This document shows positions 35,217 through 44,017 of a stretch of 64,000 nucleotides of DNA, piece by piece; position 1 is the stretch's first letter; every line of letters starts with the position of its first letter. The DNA is from JAYFRL01 sp034925905 (lineage in GTDB: Bacteria; Bacillota; Clostridia; Lachnospirales; Anaerotignaceae). The position numbers and the translations under genes are program-made. The notes beneath the pieces are model-generated. The model had not been told where the DNA came from. It made no database searches and saw nothing but the letters and a program-made list of their open reading frames with translations. The stretch covers positions 1-64,000 of the forward strand of contig JAYFRL010000018.1 of the NCBI GenBank assembly GCA_034925905.1, given 5' to 3'.

Positions 35217-36581
35217 GTGTCTGGTACGGCAAAGAATGCGGCAAAAACAATCCTTGTTATGGTTTTGGCTACAGGCTGTTCGCTTATTATCAGTTTTTTT
35301 GGCGTTGACAATGAAAGCATCATAATGTTTTTTTTGCTTAGCGTACTGTTTACGGCTGTGCTTACCAGCAGCCGGAGCTGGGCTTTGGGTGCGGCACTCC
35401 TTTCGGTTATGTCTTTCAACTTTTTCTTTACGGAACCTCGTTATTCATTCTTTATATACAGAACAAACGATTTGATGCTGCTTATGTTTTTCTTGGCAAC
35501 TGGAATAGTCTCCGGCACGGTTACTTCAAAGCTGCAAAGAGAGATGAATCTGGCAAGCCAGAATGAGCGCAACGCCAGAATCATGTATCAAATTGCTTCC
35601 GGTTTTCTTTCTGCCAGCGGAAAAGAGAGTGTCATCAAAAAAGCAAAGGATCTTGTCAGGGAATATCTTGGATTGGACTGCGAAATTTATTTGGGGCAGA
35701 ATAATGAAGACAAGGGATACGAGATTAGAAGCGGCTCCGGTACGCTTGGCAGGCTGGTTATTTCGGGCAAGGAACCGGGTGGACAGCAGGTTTTGATTGT
35801 GCAGGCTGTCTGCACACAGCTTGGAATTGCTCTGGAAAGGGAAAATCTTGTGGCGGATCGTGAGAAGATTCGGCTTGCAATGGAACGTGAACAGCAGCGC
35901 GGAATGTTTCTGCGCTCTGTTGCCCATGACCTCAGAAGTCCACTAACCGCCCTTTCTGGCGCCGGGAATCTCCTTGCTGACAACTATGGTGAGTTGACCG
36001 ATTCCGAGCGTATGAAACTGGCCTCCGACATCAGTGAGGAGATCGTATGGCTTATTGACCTTGTGGAGAATATCCTTAATATGACCCGTATTAGCGAGCA
36101 AAAGATTGCTCTGCATAAGCAAGACGAAGTAATTGACGATGTAATTGGCGAGGCTGTAAAGCACACGGAACGGCTGATCCGCGGTCGGAGCTTTCAGGTG
36201 AAACTGCCTGATGAGGTTGTAACCGCACCGATGGACGGAAAGCTGATTTCACAGGTGATTATTAATCTCTTGGAAAATGCTGTCCGTCACACATCGCCGA
36301 ACAGCAGGATTACGCTGACTGTGGAAACCGGGGATAAGCTTACTGTTTCCGTGGCCGACACGGGCGATGGCGTCCCGGAGGCAATCCGAGCCCATCTCTT
36401 TGAACGCTTTGTAACACAGGGTGACGAGGTTGTGGATGGACGCCGGGGTCTTGGTCTTGGTCTTGCCATATGCAGAGCCATTGTTGAGGCACACGGAGGG
36501 GAAATCCATGTAAAGGATAATATTCCGAAGGGCTCTGTATTTACCTTCACATTACCTATGGAGGAGAAAACAAATGGATGA
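35217..36581 (+). CDS. KdpD-like sensor histidine kinase, short form
   Basis: 454 residues. It begins directly in the four-helix DUF4118 membrane domain (~8-110), then a GAF-like region (~120-215), HisKA with SVAHDLRSPLTALSG (phospho-His), and HATPase with NLLENAVRHTSPN, VADTGDGVPE and GLGLGLAICR. The N-terminal KdpD and universal-stress domains of classical KdpD are absent. The GTG start touches its GGGAGG site with no spacing, so a slightly later start is possible. It overlaps the response-regulator gene by 8 bases. Confidence 0.85.
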   Translation: MSGTAKNAAKTILVMVLATGCSLIISFFGVDNESIIMFFLLSVLFTAVLTSSRSWALGAALLSVMSFNFFFTEPRYSFFIYRTNDLMLLMFFLATGIVSGTVTSKLQREMNLASQNERNARIMYQIASGFLSASGKESVIKKAKDLVREYLGLDCEIYLGQNNEDKGYEIRSGSGTLGRLVISGKEPGGQQVLIVQAVCTQLGIALERENLVADREKIRLAMEREQQRGMFLRSVAHDLRSPLTALSGAGNLLADNYGELTDSERMKLASDISEEIVWLIDLVENILNMTRISEQKIALHKQDEVIDDVIGEAVKHTERLIRGRSFQVKLPDEVVTAPMDGKLISQVIINLLENAVRHTSPNSRITLTVETGDKLTVSVADTGDGVPEAIRAHLFERFVTQGDEVVDGRRGLGLGLAICRAIVEAHGGEIHVKDNIPKGSVFTFTLPMEEKTNG

Positions 36582-37266
36582 AAAGCTGACGATTCTTGTT
36601 ATTGAAGACGATAAATACATCTCGCATTTTATTGACATCTCGCTGGCAAAAGAAAATTATAATGTTCTGGTAGCCGAAACGGCTGACGAAGGGATGTTTC
36701 TGTTTTCTTCAAACCGCCCCGATATTGTTTTGCTGGATCTCGGGCTGCCCGACAGGGATGGAATAGACCTTTTAAGGGAACTCAGGACATTTTCTGATGT
36801 ACCAATTCTTATTGTATCGGCACGCGGGCAGGAAAAAGAAAAAATTACTGCTCTTGACCTGGGAGCCAACGATTATATTACAAAGCCCTTTCATATGGGT
36901 GAGCTTATGGCCAGAATCCGCGTGGTGGAGCGTTCCCTGCAAAAGGTTGGAACAGGAACAGGCGACACGAAATTTTCCTGCGATTGGCTAACTGTGGATT
37001 ATGAGAAACGGAAGGTTCTTATAGAAGGCAGCGAAATTCATTTGACTCCGACAGAGTATAAAACTCTGCTGCTTCTGATTGCAAATAAGGGCAAGGTGCT
37101 GACGCACAATTTTATTATACGGCAGATTTGGGGATATGAGGGCGGAGACAGTAAAAGCGTGCGGGTTTTTATGGCGAATCTACGCCGCAAGCTGGAGAAA
37201 GACACTACCCATCCGCGTTTTATTTTAACAGAGGTGGGAGTTGGGTATCGGTTTTCCGACGAATAA
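36574..37266 (+). CDS. KdpE-like OmpR-family response regulator
   Basis: 230 residues. Receiver domain with acidic pocket EDD, phospho-Asp in VLLDLGLPDRDG and Lys in ITKPFHMGE, then an OmpR winged helix with LTPTEYKTLLLL and SVRVFMANLRRKLE. It pairs with the kinase just upstream. Likely role: control of potassium uptake, here KtrAB since no kdpFABC genes are in the window. Confidence 0.9.
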   Translation: MDEKLTILVIEDDKYISHFIDISLAKENYNVLVAETADEGMFLFSSNRPDIVLLDLGLPDRDGIDLLRELRTFSDVPILIVSARGQEKEKITALDLGANDYITKPFHMGELMARIRVVERSLQKVGTGTGDTKFSCDWLTVDYEKRKVLIEGSEIHLTPTEYKTLLLLIANKGKVLTHNFIIRQIWGYEGGDSKSVRVFMANLRRKLEKDTTHPRFILTEVGVGYRFSDE

Positions 37267-37267
37267 T

Positions 37268-37299
37268 TAAAAACACCCCTCTAAAGAGGGGTGTTTTGT
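37268..37299 (+). terminator. Terminator after the two-component genes
   Basis: AAACACCCCTC pairs with GAGGGGTGTTT across TAAA, followed by T-rich sequence. Confidence 0.88.
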
Positions 37300-37342
37300 T
37301 GGATGCTGGAGACGGAATCGAAAATGATAGACATCCGGCACC

Positions 37343-37543
37343 TTGATAATTGAATACCGAGAAAAGACACTGGATGAAAAAAAACACGACGAGCAACAAG
37401 ATGAAATTGAGTTGCCGCAGGAAATCGTTGTGTCCTTCGCCCGTTTTCTTGTACCGGAGATACGGAAATATTATGAGAGCGAGCAGGGGCAGCGGGAATT
37501 CAAGGAATGGCAGGAACAGCAGAAAACGCAGAATAATAGATAA
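37343..37543 (+). CDS. Small acidic conserved protein typical of integrative elements, N-terminus uncertain
   Basis: 66 residues from a TTG without a good ribosome site; a stop closes the frame 5 codons upstream. The sequence (charged N-terminus, IELPQEIVVSFARFLVPEIR, then EGxxEFxEW-like) resembles a small protein I associate with conjugative elements of gut Firmicutes. It could be a 5'-trimmed leftover of such an element, which would mark the HEPN genes after it as acquired. Confidence 0.55.
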   Translation: MIIEYREKTLDEKKHDEQQDEIELPQEIVVSFARFLVPEIRKYYESEQGQREFKEWQEQQKTQNNR

Positions 37544-37649
37544 ACCAATAGAGCAATCAGGGAAAAGCATGATGGCCCTGATTGCTCTTTCCTTACTGCG
37601 ATTTATGGAATTGTATGATATAATTTCAAACTACCAGGAGGTGAAAAAC

Positions 37650-38405
37650 ATGGCACTGGAAGGCAGAGAGTACCTTGAAGAATTAATCAGTTCAGTAATT
37701 TGCATTCCTGATGCATTTAGCATTCATCTTGAAGATGGGAAATTTATTTTTGGCATAGCAAGCAAAGATCAACGTATTAACGACTATTACGCCGTTTCTG
37801 CAATATACGACTCCATAGTAGACCTTGACGCAAAGATAAAATACTCTTTTTCACAAGCCGTAATTTGCGATTTGCCCGAAACGCTAGAAAACTATGAATC
37901 GTTTACCAAACTCACTGAAAGAGAACTTGTTGCAATGTATCATATTGAAAATATGATTTATCGCGTAAGCATTCTTTGGGACTTGTTAGCTCAATTATGC
38001 AATGTAATATTTCATACTGGACTTGAAGTTGATAAGATATATTACAACCGCTACTTTAAGCGGTTTTCATCAGGTAGCGATTCTATTGAGATCGCGAAAG
38101 AAATTAAAACCTATATAGATGAACTGGACAATACGGACATGGATGATAATCCTTGGCAAGGGAATCATGCATTTCTCAATGAATTCCGAAATCAGATGAC
38201 TCATAAAGTTACACCGAGTATAACCTCAATGTCTTCTTTTGGATTTTCGCTACGCCCGCCAGCAATGTATGTACTACATAGAGCAACGGAGGATTACTAT
38301 AAGGTTTCGTCCTTCCTTTGTAGGCTAATCAATGAATTCATAGTGGAACATAAAGACTGGCTGCCATTTGGCAGTTCAAATACAGATGGTGATAAGAATG
38401 AGTAA
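37650..38405 (+). CDS. HEPN-domain protein (Cthe_2314-like)
   Basis: 251 residues from the ATG at 37650 with GGAGG upstream; the longer in-frame extension to 37350 overlaps another gene and has no site. All alpha in its C-terminal two thirds. FRNQMTH (Arg180 to His185) is an R-x4-H motif of the kind that forms the RNase active site of HEPN proteins, followed by the HRATEDYYKVSSFLCRLI helix. The whole resembles the Cthe_2314-like HEPN family. It overlaps the next gene by 8 bases (ATGAGTAA). Likely an RNase toxin or defence effector (inference). Confidence 0.65.
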   Translation: MALEGREYLEELISSVICIPDAFSIHLEDGKFIFGIASKDQRINDYYAVSAIYDSIVDLDAKIKYSFSQAVICDLPETLENYESFTKLTERELVAMYHIENMIYRVSILWDLLAQLCNVIFHTGLEVDKIYYNRYFKRFSSGSDSIEIAKEIKTYIDELDNTDMDDNPWQGNHAFLNEFRNQMTHKVTPSITSMSSFGFSLRPPAMYVLHRATEDYYKVSSFLCRLINEFIVEHKDWLPFGSSNTDGDKNE

Positions 38406-39600
38406 TGGCTTTATTGAATGGAGACAGAAAAAAAATATCCGCCCAGTCATTCTTCCCAATAAAGAAAAATTCTATATGGATTTAATCAACATTGAGAATA
38501 GCTGGTCTGGCAGGATGGACGTATGGAGTTTGAGCAATACCTTCATTATGGAAGCAGAGCAGCAACTTATCAATGCAATGGAATTGTTTGAAAAGGGCTA
38601 TTTCGACTGTGCCTATTATTCATTGCGTTCCGCTGTTGATATATCAACTACAATTGTTTTTTTATCAGATATGCCCGAAGAAGAAAGAGTGAAATTCACT
38701 GAAGCTTGGAAAGAAACTGAGGGCTTTCCGATGCAGGGGCAGATGCTAAGCCTACTCTCAAAACGTGGTAATGTATTTGCAGATATGAAAGAAAAAATGG
38801 ACGACTTTTTCATTGATGCAAAAGAACTGAGTGCTGAATTAAATAAATATGTTCACAAGCAAGGACTGCGCCACTTTTATATCTCACGTAATCACCCATT
38901 TAACAACAGACCACAGGAGACTTTTATTAAAAATTTTGAATATTACCTCAAAAGATGCATTGGTGTCTTGGCCGTAATGCGATTAGCCATAGATCCGTTT
39001 CCGGTTCTACTTATGGATGAAGAAATTTTATATCGGTGTTTTGATTCTATGACGGATCCATATAGTGAAGATTTTGTTGATGAATATATAGGACAAGATA
39101 CCATAAATGCCTACAAATCAACAGAAATATATCAAGGAACCTATGAATCTTTTATTACCGAAGAACGAAAAACAGAGGCTGCATTTAATGTCGTAAAGCA
39201 TCAATATATAGATACAAGAAAAATGGATATGTTATTACAACAACTCTCTCTAATGTCAAAAGACGATGTTATTAGTGTTTTGATGGTACACGCATGTAAT
39301 AAGGTCGTAAAGACATATTGCGCTGGAGTGTTGCAAATGTACTTTACTGAGAAAAAAACGAATCGCATAGCGATGTCTTGGTCGGGGCTTGATTTTAAAA
39401 ATTTTGAAGAAGCTGAAGATAAGTTAAATCAACCTTACGATGAAGCATACATATCAGCATTTACATTTGGTAATGAATCATATTTTGCTGAACATAATGA
39501 GAAGCTCAATTCGGATGATGCCGCTCAGATATTTGGCCTTGTCTTCGGTGCACTATTCAAAATGAATGCCCTGCAAGACGAAAATGTAACATCAGAATAG
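38398..39600 (+). CDS. Large helical partner protein of the HEPN gene, unknown
   Basis: 400 residues from the ATG inside the ATGAGTAA overlap; an earlier ATG at 38368 lies deep in the upstream gene. Predominantly helical. Residues ~65-160 (YFDCAYYSLRSAVDISTTIV, then LNKYVHKQ) look HEPN-like themselves, with N/K-x3-H at the place of the R-x4-H motif but without the Arg. No other family recognised. The tight coupling suggests the two products act together, perhaps as toxin and neutraliser or as a heteromer. Confidence 0.6.
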   Translation: MSNGFIEWRQKKNIRPVILPNKEKFYMDLINIENSWSGRMDVWSLSNTFIMEAEQQLINAMELFEKGYFDCAYYSLRSAVDISTTIVFLSDMPEEERVKFTEAWKETEGFPMQGQMLSLLSKRGNVFADMKEKMDDFFIDAKELSAELNKYVHKQGLRHFYISRNHPFNNRPQETFIKNFEYYLKRCIGVLAVMRLAIDPFPVLLMDEEILYRCFDSMTDPYSEDFVDEYIGQDTINAYKSTEIYQGTYESFITEERKTEAAFNVVKHQYIDTRKMDMLLQQLSLMSKDDVISVLMVHACNKVVKTYCAGVLQMYFTEKKTNRIAMSWSGLDFKNFEEAEDKLNQPYDEAYISAFTFGNESYFAEHNEKLNSDDAAQIFGLVFGALFKMNALQDENVTSE

Positions 39601-39601
39601 C

Positions 39602-39645
39602 AAGACAGCAGCCAAGGTTAATTACCTTGACTGCTGTCTTCTTGT
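39602..39645 (+). terminator. Terminator after the HEPN pair
   Basis: AGACAGCAGCCAAGGT pairs with ACCTTGACTGCTGTCT (one G-U) across a short AT loop, followed by T-rich sequence. Confidence 0.88.
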
Positions 39646-39713
39646 TGACACTACAACCACACCGTTACGGCAAAGCCGCCTTTAAAAAAGTAGGTGTTCG
39701 TGTAATGTCCATT

Positions 39714-39789
<76 letters not shown>

Positions 39790-40074
39790 AAGCATATAAA
39801 TATTAACATTGGCAATATAAAAATGTCAATACAAAATTAACGATATGAGATTGCCGCTTTTAGTGGGGAGCAGCTTGCTTTTTAAGCCTAAGGATATGCT
39901 TAAATTAAATATTAAGATATTTTTGTTATACAATACTCAAAATAGGTACAAAATTAGTTATATAATTGCTTTTAAAATTTGAATATGGTATTATTTTATT
40001 GATTAATTTGTTTAATTATGGCTTTAAATAGATTCGATTCAATTTTACCCAATGATATTATTTAGGAGACTTTT
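39790..40074. other. AT-rich intergenic region before rnz
   Basis: About 285 very AT-rich bases that must hold the promoters of tRNA-Ala (minus) and rnz (plus). No clear boxes, repeats or genes. Confidence 0.35.
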
Positions 40075-40986
40075 ATGCTGGACATTTGTTTGCTTGGAAC
40101 GGGAGGAATGATGCCCCTTCCAAACAGGTTTTTAACATCGCTTCTTTTGAGATATAACGGGAGAATGATACTTATAGACTGCGGAGAAGGAACCCAGGTC
40201 ACAATGAAATCTCAGGGATGGGGTTTTAAAACTGTTGACGTTATTTGCATTACCCATTTTCATGCAGATCATGTTACGGGTCTTCCCGGGTTACTTTTGG
40301 CGATAGCAAATTCCGGCAGGGAAGAACCCTTGGTAATCATAGGGCCAAGGGGTTTAAAGCGTATTATATCAAGCCTTCTGATTATTGCAGGCGAAATTTC
40401 CTTTGACATAGAATTTATTGAAGCAGACGGTGGGGAAACATTTAATTTTAACGGATACACTATAAAACCCGTGCTTGGAGATCACAGGATAAATGTTTTT
40501 GCATACAGAGTAGATATAAAACGCAGAGGAAAGTTTGATGTTAAGAAGGCGGAAGCAAATAATGTTCCAAAAACAATATGGTCAAAGCTCCAAAAAGAAG
40601 GAGAAACCATTTTAAACGGCATAAAATATACATCGGAAATGGTTTTGGGCAACGAAAGGAAAGGTATTTCCGTTACTTATTGCACGGATACAAGACCAAA
40701 ATACGAAATAGTTGATCTTGCAAGAAAAAGTGATTTGTTTGTTTGCGAGGGAATGTATGGGGATGATGAAAAGCTGCCAAAGGCTATCGAATATAAGCAT
40801 ATGCTTTTTTCGGAGGCGGCAAATATGGCGCACCTTGCAGAAGTTTCAGAACTTTGGCTTACCCATTTTAGCCCTTCGATTCTGGACCCGGCGGAGTATT
40901 CAAGTTTTGCTTCGGAGATATTTGAAAATACTGTTATTGGAACCGATAGGATGACAAAAACAATATGCTTTGATAAAGCAACCTGA
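40075..40986 (+). CDS. rnz: Ribonuclease Z
   Basis: 303 residues, metallo-beta-lactamase fold. The core Zn motif THFHADHVTGLPGL is intact, and further ligands are in LGDHRINVF, YCTDTRP and WLTHFSPS. RNase Z removes 3' trailers from tRNA precursors, relevant for tRNAs without an encoded CCA such as the tRNA-Leu in this window. GGAG site 8 bases before the ATG. Confidence 0.93.
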   Translation: MLDICLLGTGGMMPLPNRFLTSLLLRYNGRMILIDCGEGTQVTMKSQGWGFKTVDVICITHFHADHVTGLPGLLLAIANSGREEPLVIIGPRGLKRIISSLLIIAGEISFDIEFIEADGGETFNFNGYTIKPVLGDHRINVFAYRVDIKRRGKFDVKKAEANNVPKTIWSKLQKEGETILNGIKYTSEMVLGNERKGISVTYCTDTRPKYEIVDLARKSDLFVCEGMYGDDEKLPKAIEYKHMLFSEAANMAHLAEVSELWLTHFSPSILDPAEYSSFASEIFENTVIGTDRMTKTICFDKAT

Positions 40987-41067
40987 TTTTTTTATTAACC
41001 AGACAATTAGCAGCTTGAAACGTACTTACTTTAAAGCGTGCGTTTACTTTTAGACAAAGGGATAATT

Positions 41068-41628
41068 ATGCTTACAAAAAAAGAAGATTATGAACTGGTT
41101 CAGGAAACCCTTGCCGGAGATGAAAACGCTTTTGCCGAGCTTGTCTTACGGTATAAAAATCTTGTTTATTCCATTATTTTAAGAATGGTGAACAATTCAT
41201 GGGAATCTGCTGATTTGGCCCAGGAGGTTTTTATAAAGATATATAAAAATCTTGCCAAATATCAGCCGGAATTCAAGTTTTCAACTTGGATAATAAAAAT
41301 AGCCACGAATCATGTTATAGATTATAGACGAAAGAAAAAACAGGAACTTATAAGCCTTGACGATATGATATATGATCCGCCGGATTATGACACTCCTGAA
41401 AGAGAATATATGGATAAAGAGGAGAGCTTAGAGATAAACAATGCTTTAAACTCACTTCCTGATATGTATAGAATCCCAATTGTTCTTTATCATAAGCAAG
41501 GTATGGCATATCAGGAAATAGCGGATGCTATGGGCGAACCTCTTTCAAAAGTGAAAAACAGGATATTCAGGGGCAGAAAAATGCTGAAGGATTATATTTT
41601 AGCTTCTAGGGAAGGTGTAAAAAAATGA
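41068..41628 (+). CDS. ECF RNA polymerase sigma factor, SigW-like
   Basis: 186 residues from the ATG at 41068 (AAAGG upstream); 41038 is a weaker start. Region 2 has DLAQEVFIKIYKNLAKY and FSTWIIKIATNHVIDYRRKKK; region 4 has YRIPIVLYHKQGMAYQEIAD and LSKVKNRIFRGRKML. It overlaps the anti-sigma gene by ATGA, the usual layout of a membrane-stress ECF pair. Confidence 0.93.
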   Translation: MLTKKEDYELVQETLAGDENAFAELVLRYKNLVYSIILRMVNNSWESADLAQEVFIKIYKNLAKYQPEFKFSTWIIKIATNHVIDYRRKKKQELISLDDMIYDPPDYDTPEREYMDKEESLEINNALNSLPDMYRIPIVLYHKQGMAYQEIADAMGEPLSKVKNRIFRGRKMLKDYILASREGVKK

Positions 41629-42170
41629 ACTGCAATAAGGCTGAAAAATACATAATGAAATATATCGATGGAGAGCTTTCGGAAAAGGAAGCTGAGCTTT
41701 TGAACGAGCATATTTTAAAGTGCCGTATTTGCAAGGAAAGTTTTTATATTTACAATAGAATAAGCGTAAATATGGTTGAAAATTTTGAATATAAAGTTCC
41801 CGACGGTTTTGAAGCAAGGGTTATGAAAAGCATAGTTTTGGTTGAACCTATAAAACCAGAGCCCGATACAAACGAAGGACTCATAGGCATATTTAGTGTT
41901 CTTTTCGGAGCCGGAACGGTGCTTGTTATTTTCAGGGACTCTATAATGGATTCGCTTATCCAAAGCCCGTATATGGGCAAGATTGCAAGAAATTTGATGC
42001 CAGCAGTGGAGTATATAGAAATTCATTTGAATTATGCGAATACTTCTTTAGCAAGCTTTTTTGAAAGCCTAAACGGAATGCTTTCAAATGCGGATTTGTT
42101 TATTTTTGCATTAACTCTTTTACTCTTCGGAGTTCAGTTTGTTTTAGTTCATAACAGCCAGAAAAAATAA
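41625..42170 (+). CDS. Membrane anti-sigma factor with zf-HC2 domain
   Basis: 181 residues. The N-terminal zinc-finger has the pattern H-x3-C-x2-C in EHILKCRIC (~29-37), the anti-sigma ZAS motif. Two membrane helices lie at ~87-106 and ~156-176. It would sequester the sigma factor encoded directly upstream. Confidence 0.85.
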   Translation: MNCNKAEKYIMKYIDGELSEKEAELLNEHILKCRICKESFYIYNRISVNMVENFEYKVPDGFEARVMKSIVLVEPIKPEPDTNEGLIGIFSVLFGAGTVLVIFRDSIMDSLIQSPYMGKIARNLMPAVEYIEIHLNYANTSLASFFESLNGMLSNADLFIFALTLLLFGVQFVLVHNSQKK

Positions 42171-42185
42171 AGAGCGGGGCATAGT

Positions 42186-42959
42186 ATGAAATTCTTAAAA
42201 AAATATATTGGCGCTATTTTTGTTTCGATAATGGTGCTATTTTTGTTTTTTATGGGTAACACGTCTCTTTACCCTGAATTTTTAATTTCAGCTTCCGCAG
42301 GGGTGATGAATTTTGCGGAATATCTGATACAAGCTTTTAATATCGGCGATATTATAAAATCGTTAAAAAGCGTTCCTGCATGGTTGCTTTTGGGAGGCTA
42401 TCTGTTTTTAAGATCCCTTTTTGGTGCTCTTATGATGTTTGTTTTAAAGCCTGATATGGAGCAGGGCGCAATGACTCTTGTTAATACGCCAATGAAGGTC
42501 ATAAAATACGGAATTATGATATATCTCTCCGTTGATGTTTTTTTATTCTTGCTCCTTATTTCTGTTATAGGGGCGCCTTTTGCTGTTGCCGTGTTTTTGG
42601 CGACAAGACTTTTGCTGCTTTTCGGTTATGTTCCGCTTTCAATATTTGTAGGCTATGCGCTTGAAGATGTTTTAAAAATAAAAGGATATACATCTTTGTA
42701 TTATTTTTTGGGAGCTTTCGTTTGCTTTTTATGTTGTTTTGTACCTATATTAGGCAGGGCATTTTTGTTTTTTGTTTTCCCAGTGCTTTCGTATGGCTCG
42801 CTTTATGTTCTTATGGTTAATAAATACAAGATAAAACATAGCCATAAGGTTGTTTTCCATTCATCCGCATCCCATAGAAGTTTCAAGAAGAAGAAAATCC
42901 TTTCGATAATTGTTAAGGATGTGGATTTTACTGATTTGGAGGAAAAGAATGAAAACTGA
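42186..42959 (+). CDS. Polytopic membrane protein, unknown
   Basis: 257 residues, about six membrane helices up to residue ~210, then a basic cytoplasmic tail (HSSASHRSFKKKK). I recognise no family. Its place as third gene after a sigma/anti-sigma pair suggests a role in the same envelope response. Overlaps tsaD by 11 bases. Confidence 0.65.
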   Translation: MKFLKKYIGAIFVSIMVLFLFFMGNTSLYPEFLISASAGVMNFAEYLIQAFNIGDIIKSLKSVPAWLLLGGYLFLRSLFGALMMFVLKPDMEQGAMTLVNTPMKVIKYGIMIYLSVDVFLFLLLISVIGAPFAVAVFLATRLLLLFGYVPLSIFVGYALEDVLKIKGYTSLYYFLGAFVCFLCCFVPILGRAFLFFVFPVLSYGSLYVLMVNKYKIKHSHKVVFHSSASHRSFKKKKILSIIVKDVDFTDLEEKNEN

Positions 42960-43983
42960 CTTAAATATACTTGCCATAGAAAGCTCATGTGATGAAACAG
43001 CGGCTGCTGTGGTTAAAGACGGAAGATACCTTCTTTCAAATATTATTTTTTCCCAAATAGCGTTGCATGAGGTTTTCGGAGGCGTTGTTCCTGAGATAGC
43101 TTCAAGAAATCATATAGAAAACATAGATTCTGTTATAAAACGTGCCTTAGACGATGCAAATATGACATTTGAAGATATAGACGCAATAGCTGTAACCTAT
43201 GGCCCCGGTCTTGTAGGTGCGCTTTTGGTCGGTCTTTCGGAAGCGAAAGCTCTTGCTTTTGCGCTTAAAAAACCTTTGGTTGGTGTACACCATATAGAAG
43301 GACATATTGCCGCAAATTATATTGAAAATGTTGATTTCAAGCCACCTTATATAGCTTTGGTTGTTTCCGGGGGGCACACGCACCTTGTGCATGTTAAGGA
43401 TTATTTGGAATATGAGGTTTTGGGAAAAACCAGAGACGATGCAGTTGGCGAAGCCTATGATAAAACGGCCAGAGCTCTTGGAATGGGATATCCGGGAGGA
43501 CCTAAAATAGACAAGGCAGCAAAGGATGGAAACCCGCATGCCGTGGAGTTCCCGTTGGTATATCTTGAGGAAGGCTCTTATGATTTCAGTTTCAGCGGGA
43601 TAAAATCTGCTGTATTAAACTATATAAATAAATGCAACATGACAGGGATTCCGGTCAATGTTAATGACGTTGCTGCAAGCTTTCAAAATGCTGTTATAAA
43701 AGTTTTGGTGGATAAAACGATAAGCGCGGCAAAGATGAAAGGAATTAAAAAAATAGCCCTTGCCGGCGGAGTTGCTTCAAATTCGGCGCTTAGAGCCATT
43801 ATGAAGGATGCATGTGATAAAGAAGGGTGCTCTTTAAATATTCCAGCCCCGATTTTTTGTACGGATAACGCTGCCATGATAGCCTCGGCTGCTTACTATG
43901 AATATATAAATGGCAGGCGTGATAAAATGGATCTTAATGCATATCCGAGCCTTAGGCTTGGTGAGAAAAACTATGTTAAATAA
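42949..43983 (+). CDS. tsaD: tRNA t6A37 threonylcarbamoyltransferase
   Basis: About 344 residues from the ATG at 42949, which has GGAGG 8 bases upstream; the frame extends to 42910 without a site. TsaD moves the threonylcarbamoyl group to A37 of ANN-reading tRNAs, with TsaB and TsaE. IESSCDETAAAVV, the metal-binding HHIEGHIAANY, VSGGHTHLV and LAGGVASNSALR are family signatures. Last gene before a terminator. Confidence 0.95.
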   Translation: MKTDLNILAIESSCDETAAAVVKDGRYLLSNIIFSQIALHEVFGGVVPEIASRNHIENIDSVIKRALDDANMTFEDIDAIAVTYGPGLVGALLVGLSEAKALAFALKKPLVGVHHIEGHIAANYIENVDFKPPYIALVVSGGHTHLVHVKDYLEYEVLGKTRDDAVGEAYDKTARALGMGYPGGPKIDKAAKDGNPHAVEFPLVYLEEGSYDFSFSGIKSAVLNYINKCNMTGIPVNVNDVAASFQNAVIKVLVDKTISAAKMKGIKKIALAGGVASNSALRAIMKDACDKEGCSLNIPAPIFCTDNAAMIASAAYYEYINGRRDKMDLNAYPSLRLGEKNYVK

Positions 43984-44012
43984 AAAGCTCTGCATATGCA
44001 GAGCTTTTTTTA
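43983..44012. terminator. Bidirectional terminator between tsaD and the TRAP operon
   Basis: AAAGCTCTGCATATGCAGAGCTTT is a near-perfect palindrome followed by a T-run, shared by tsaD (+) and the convergent dctM gene (-). Confidence 0.88.
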
Positions 44013-44017
44013 TGAGT

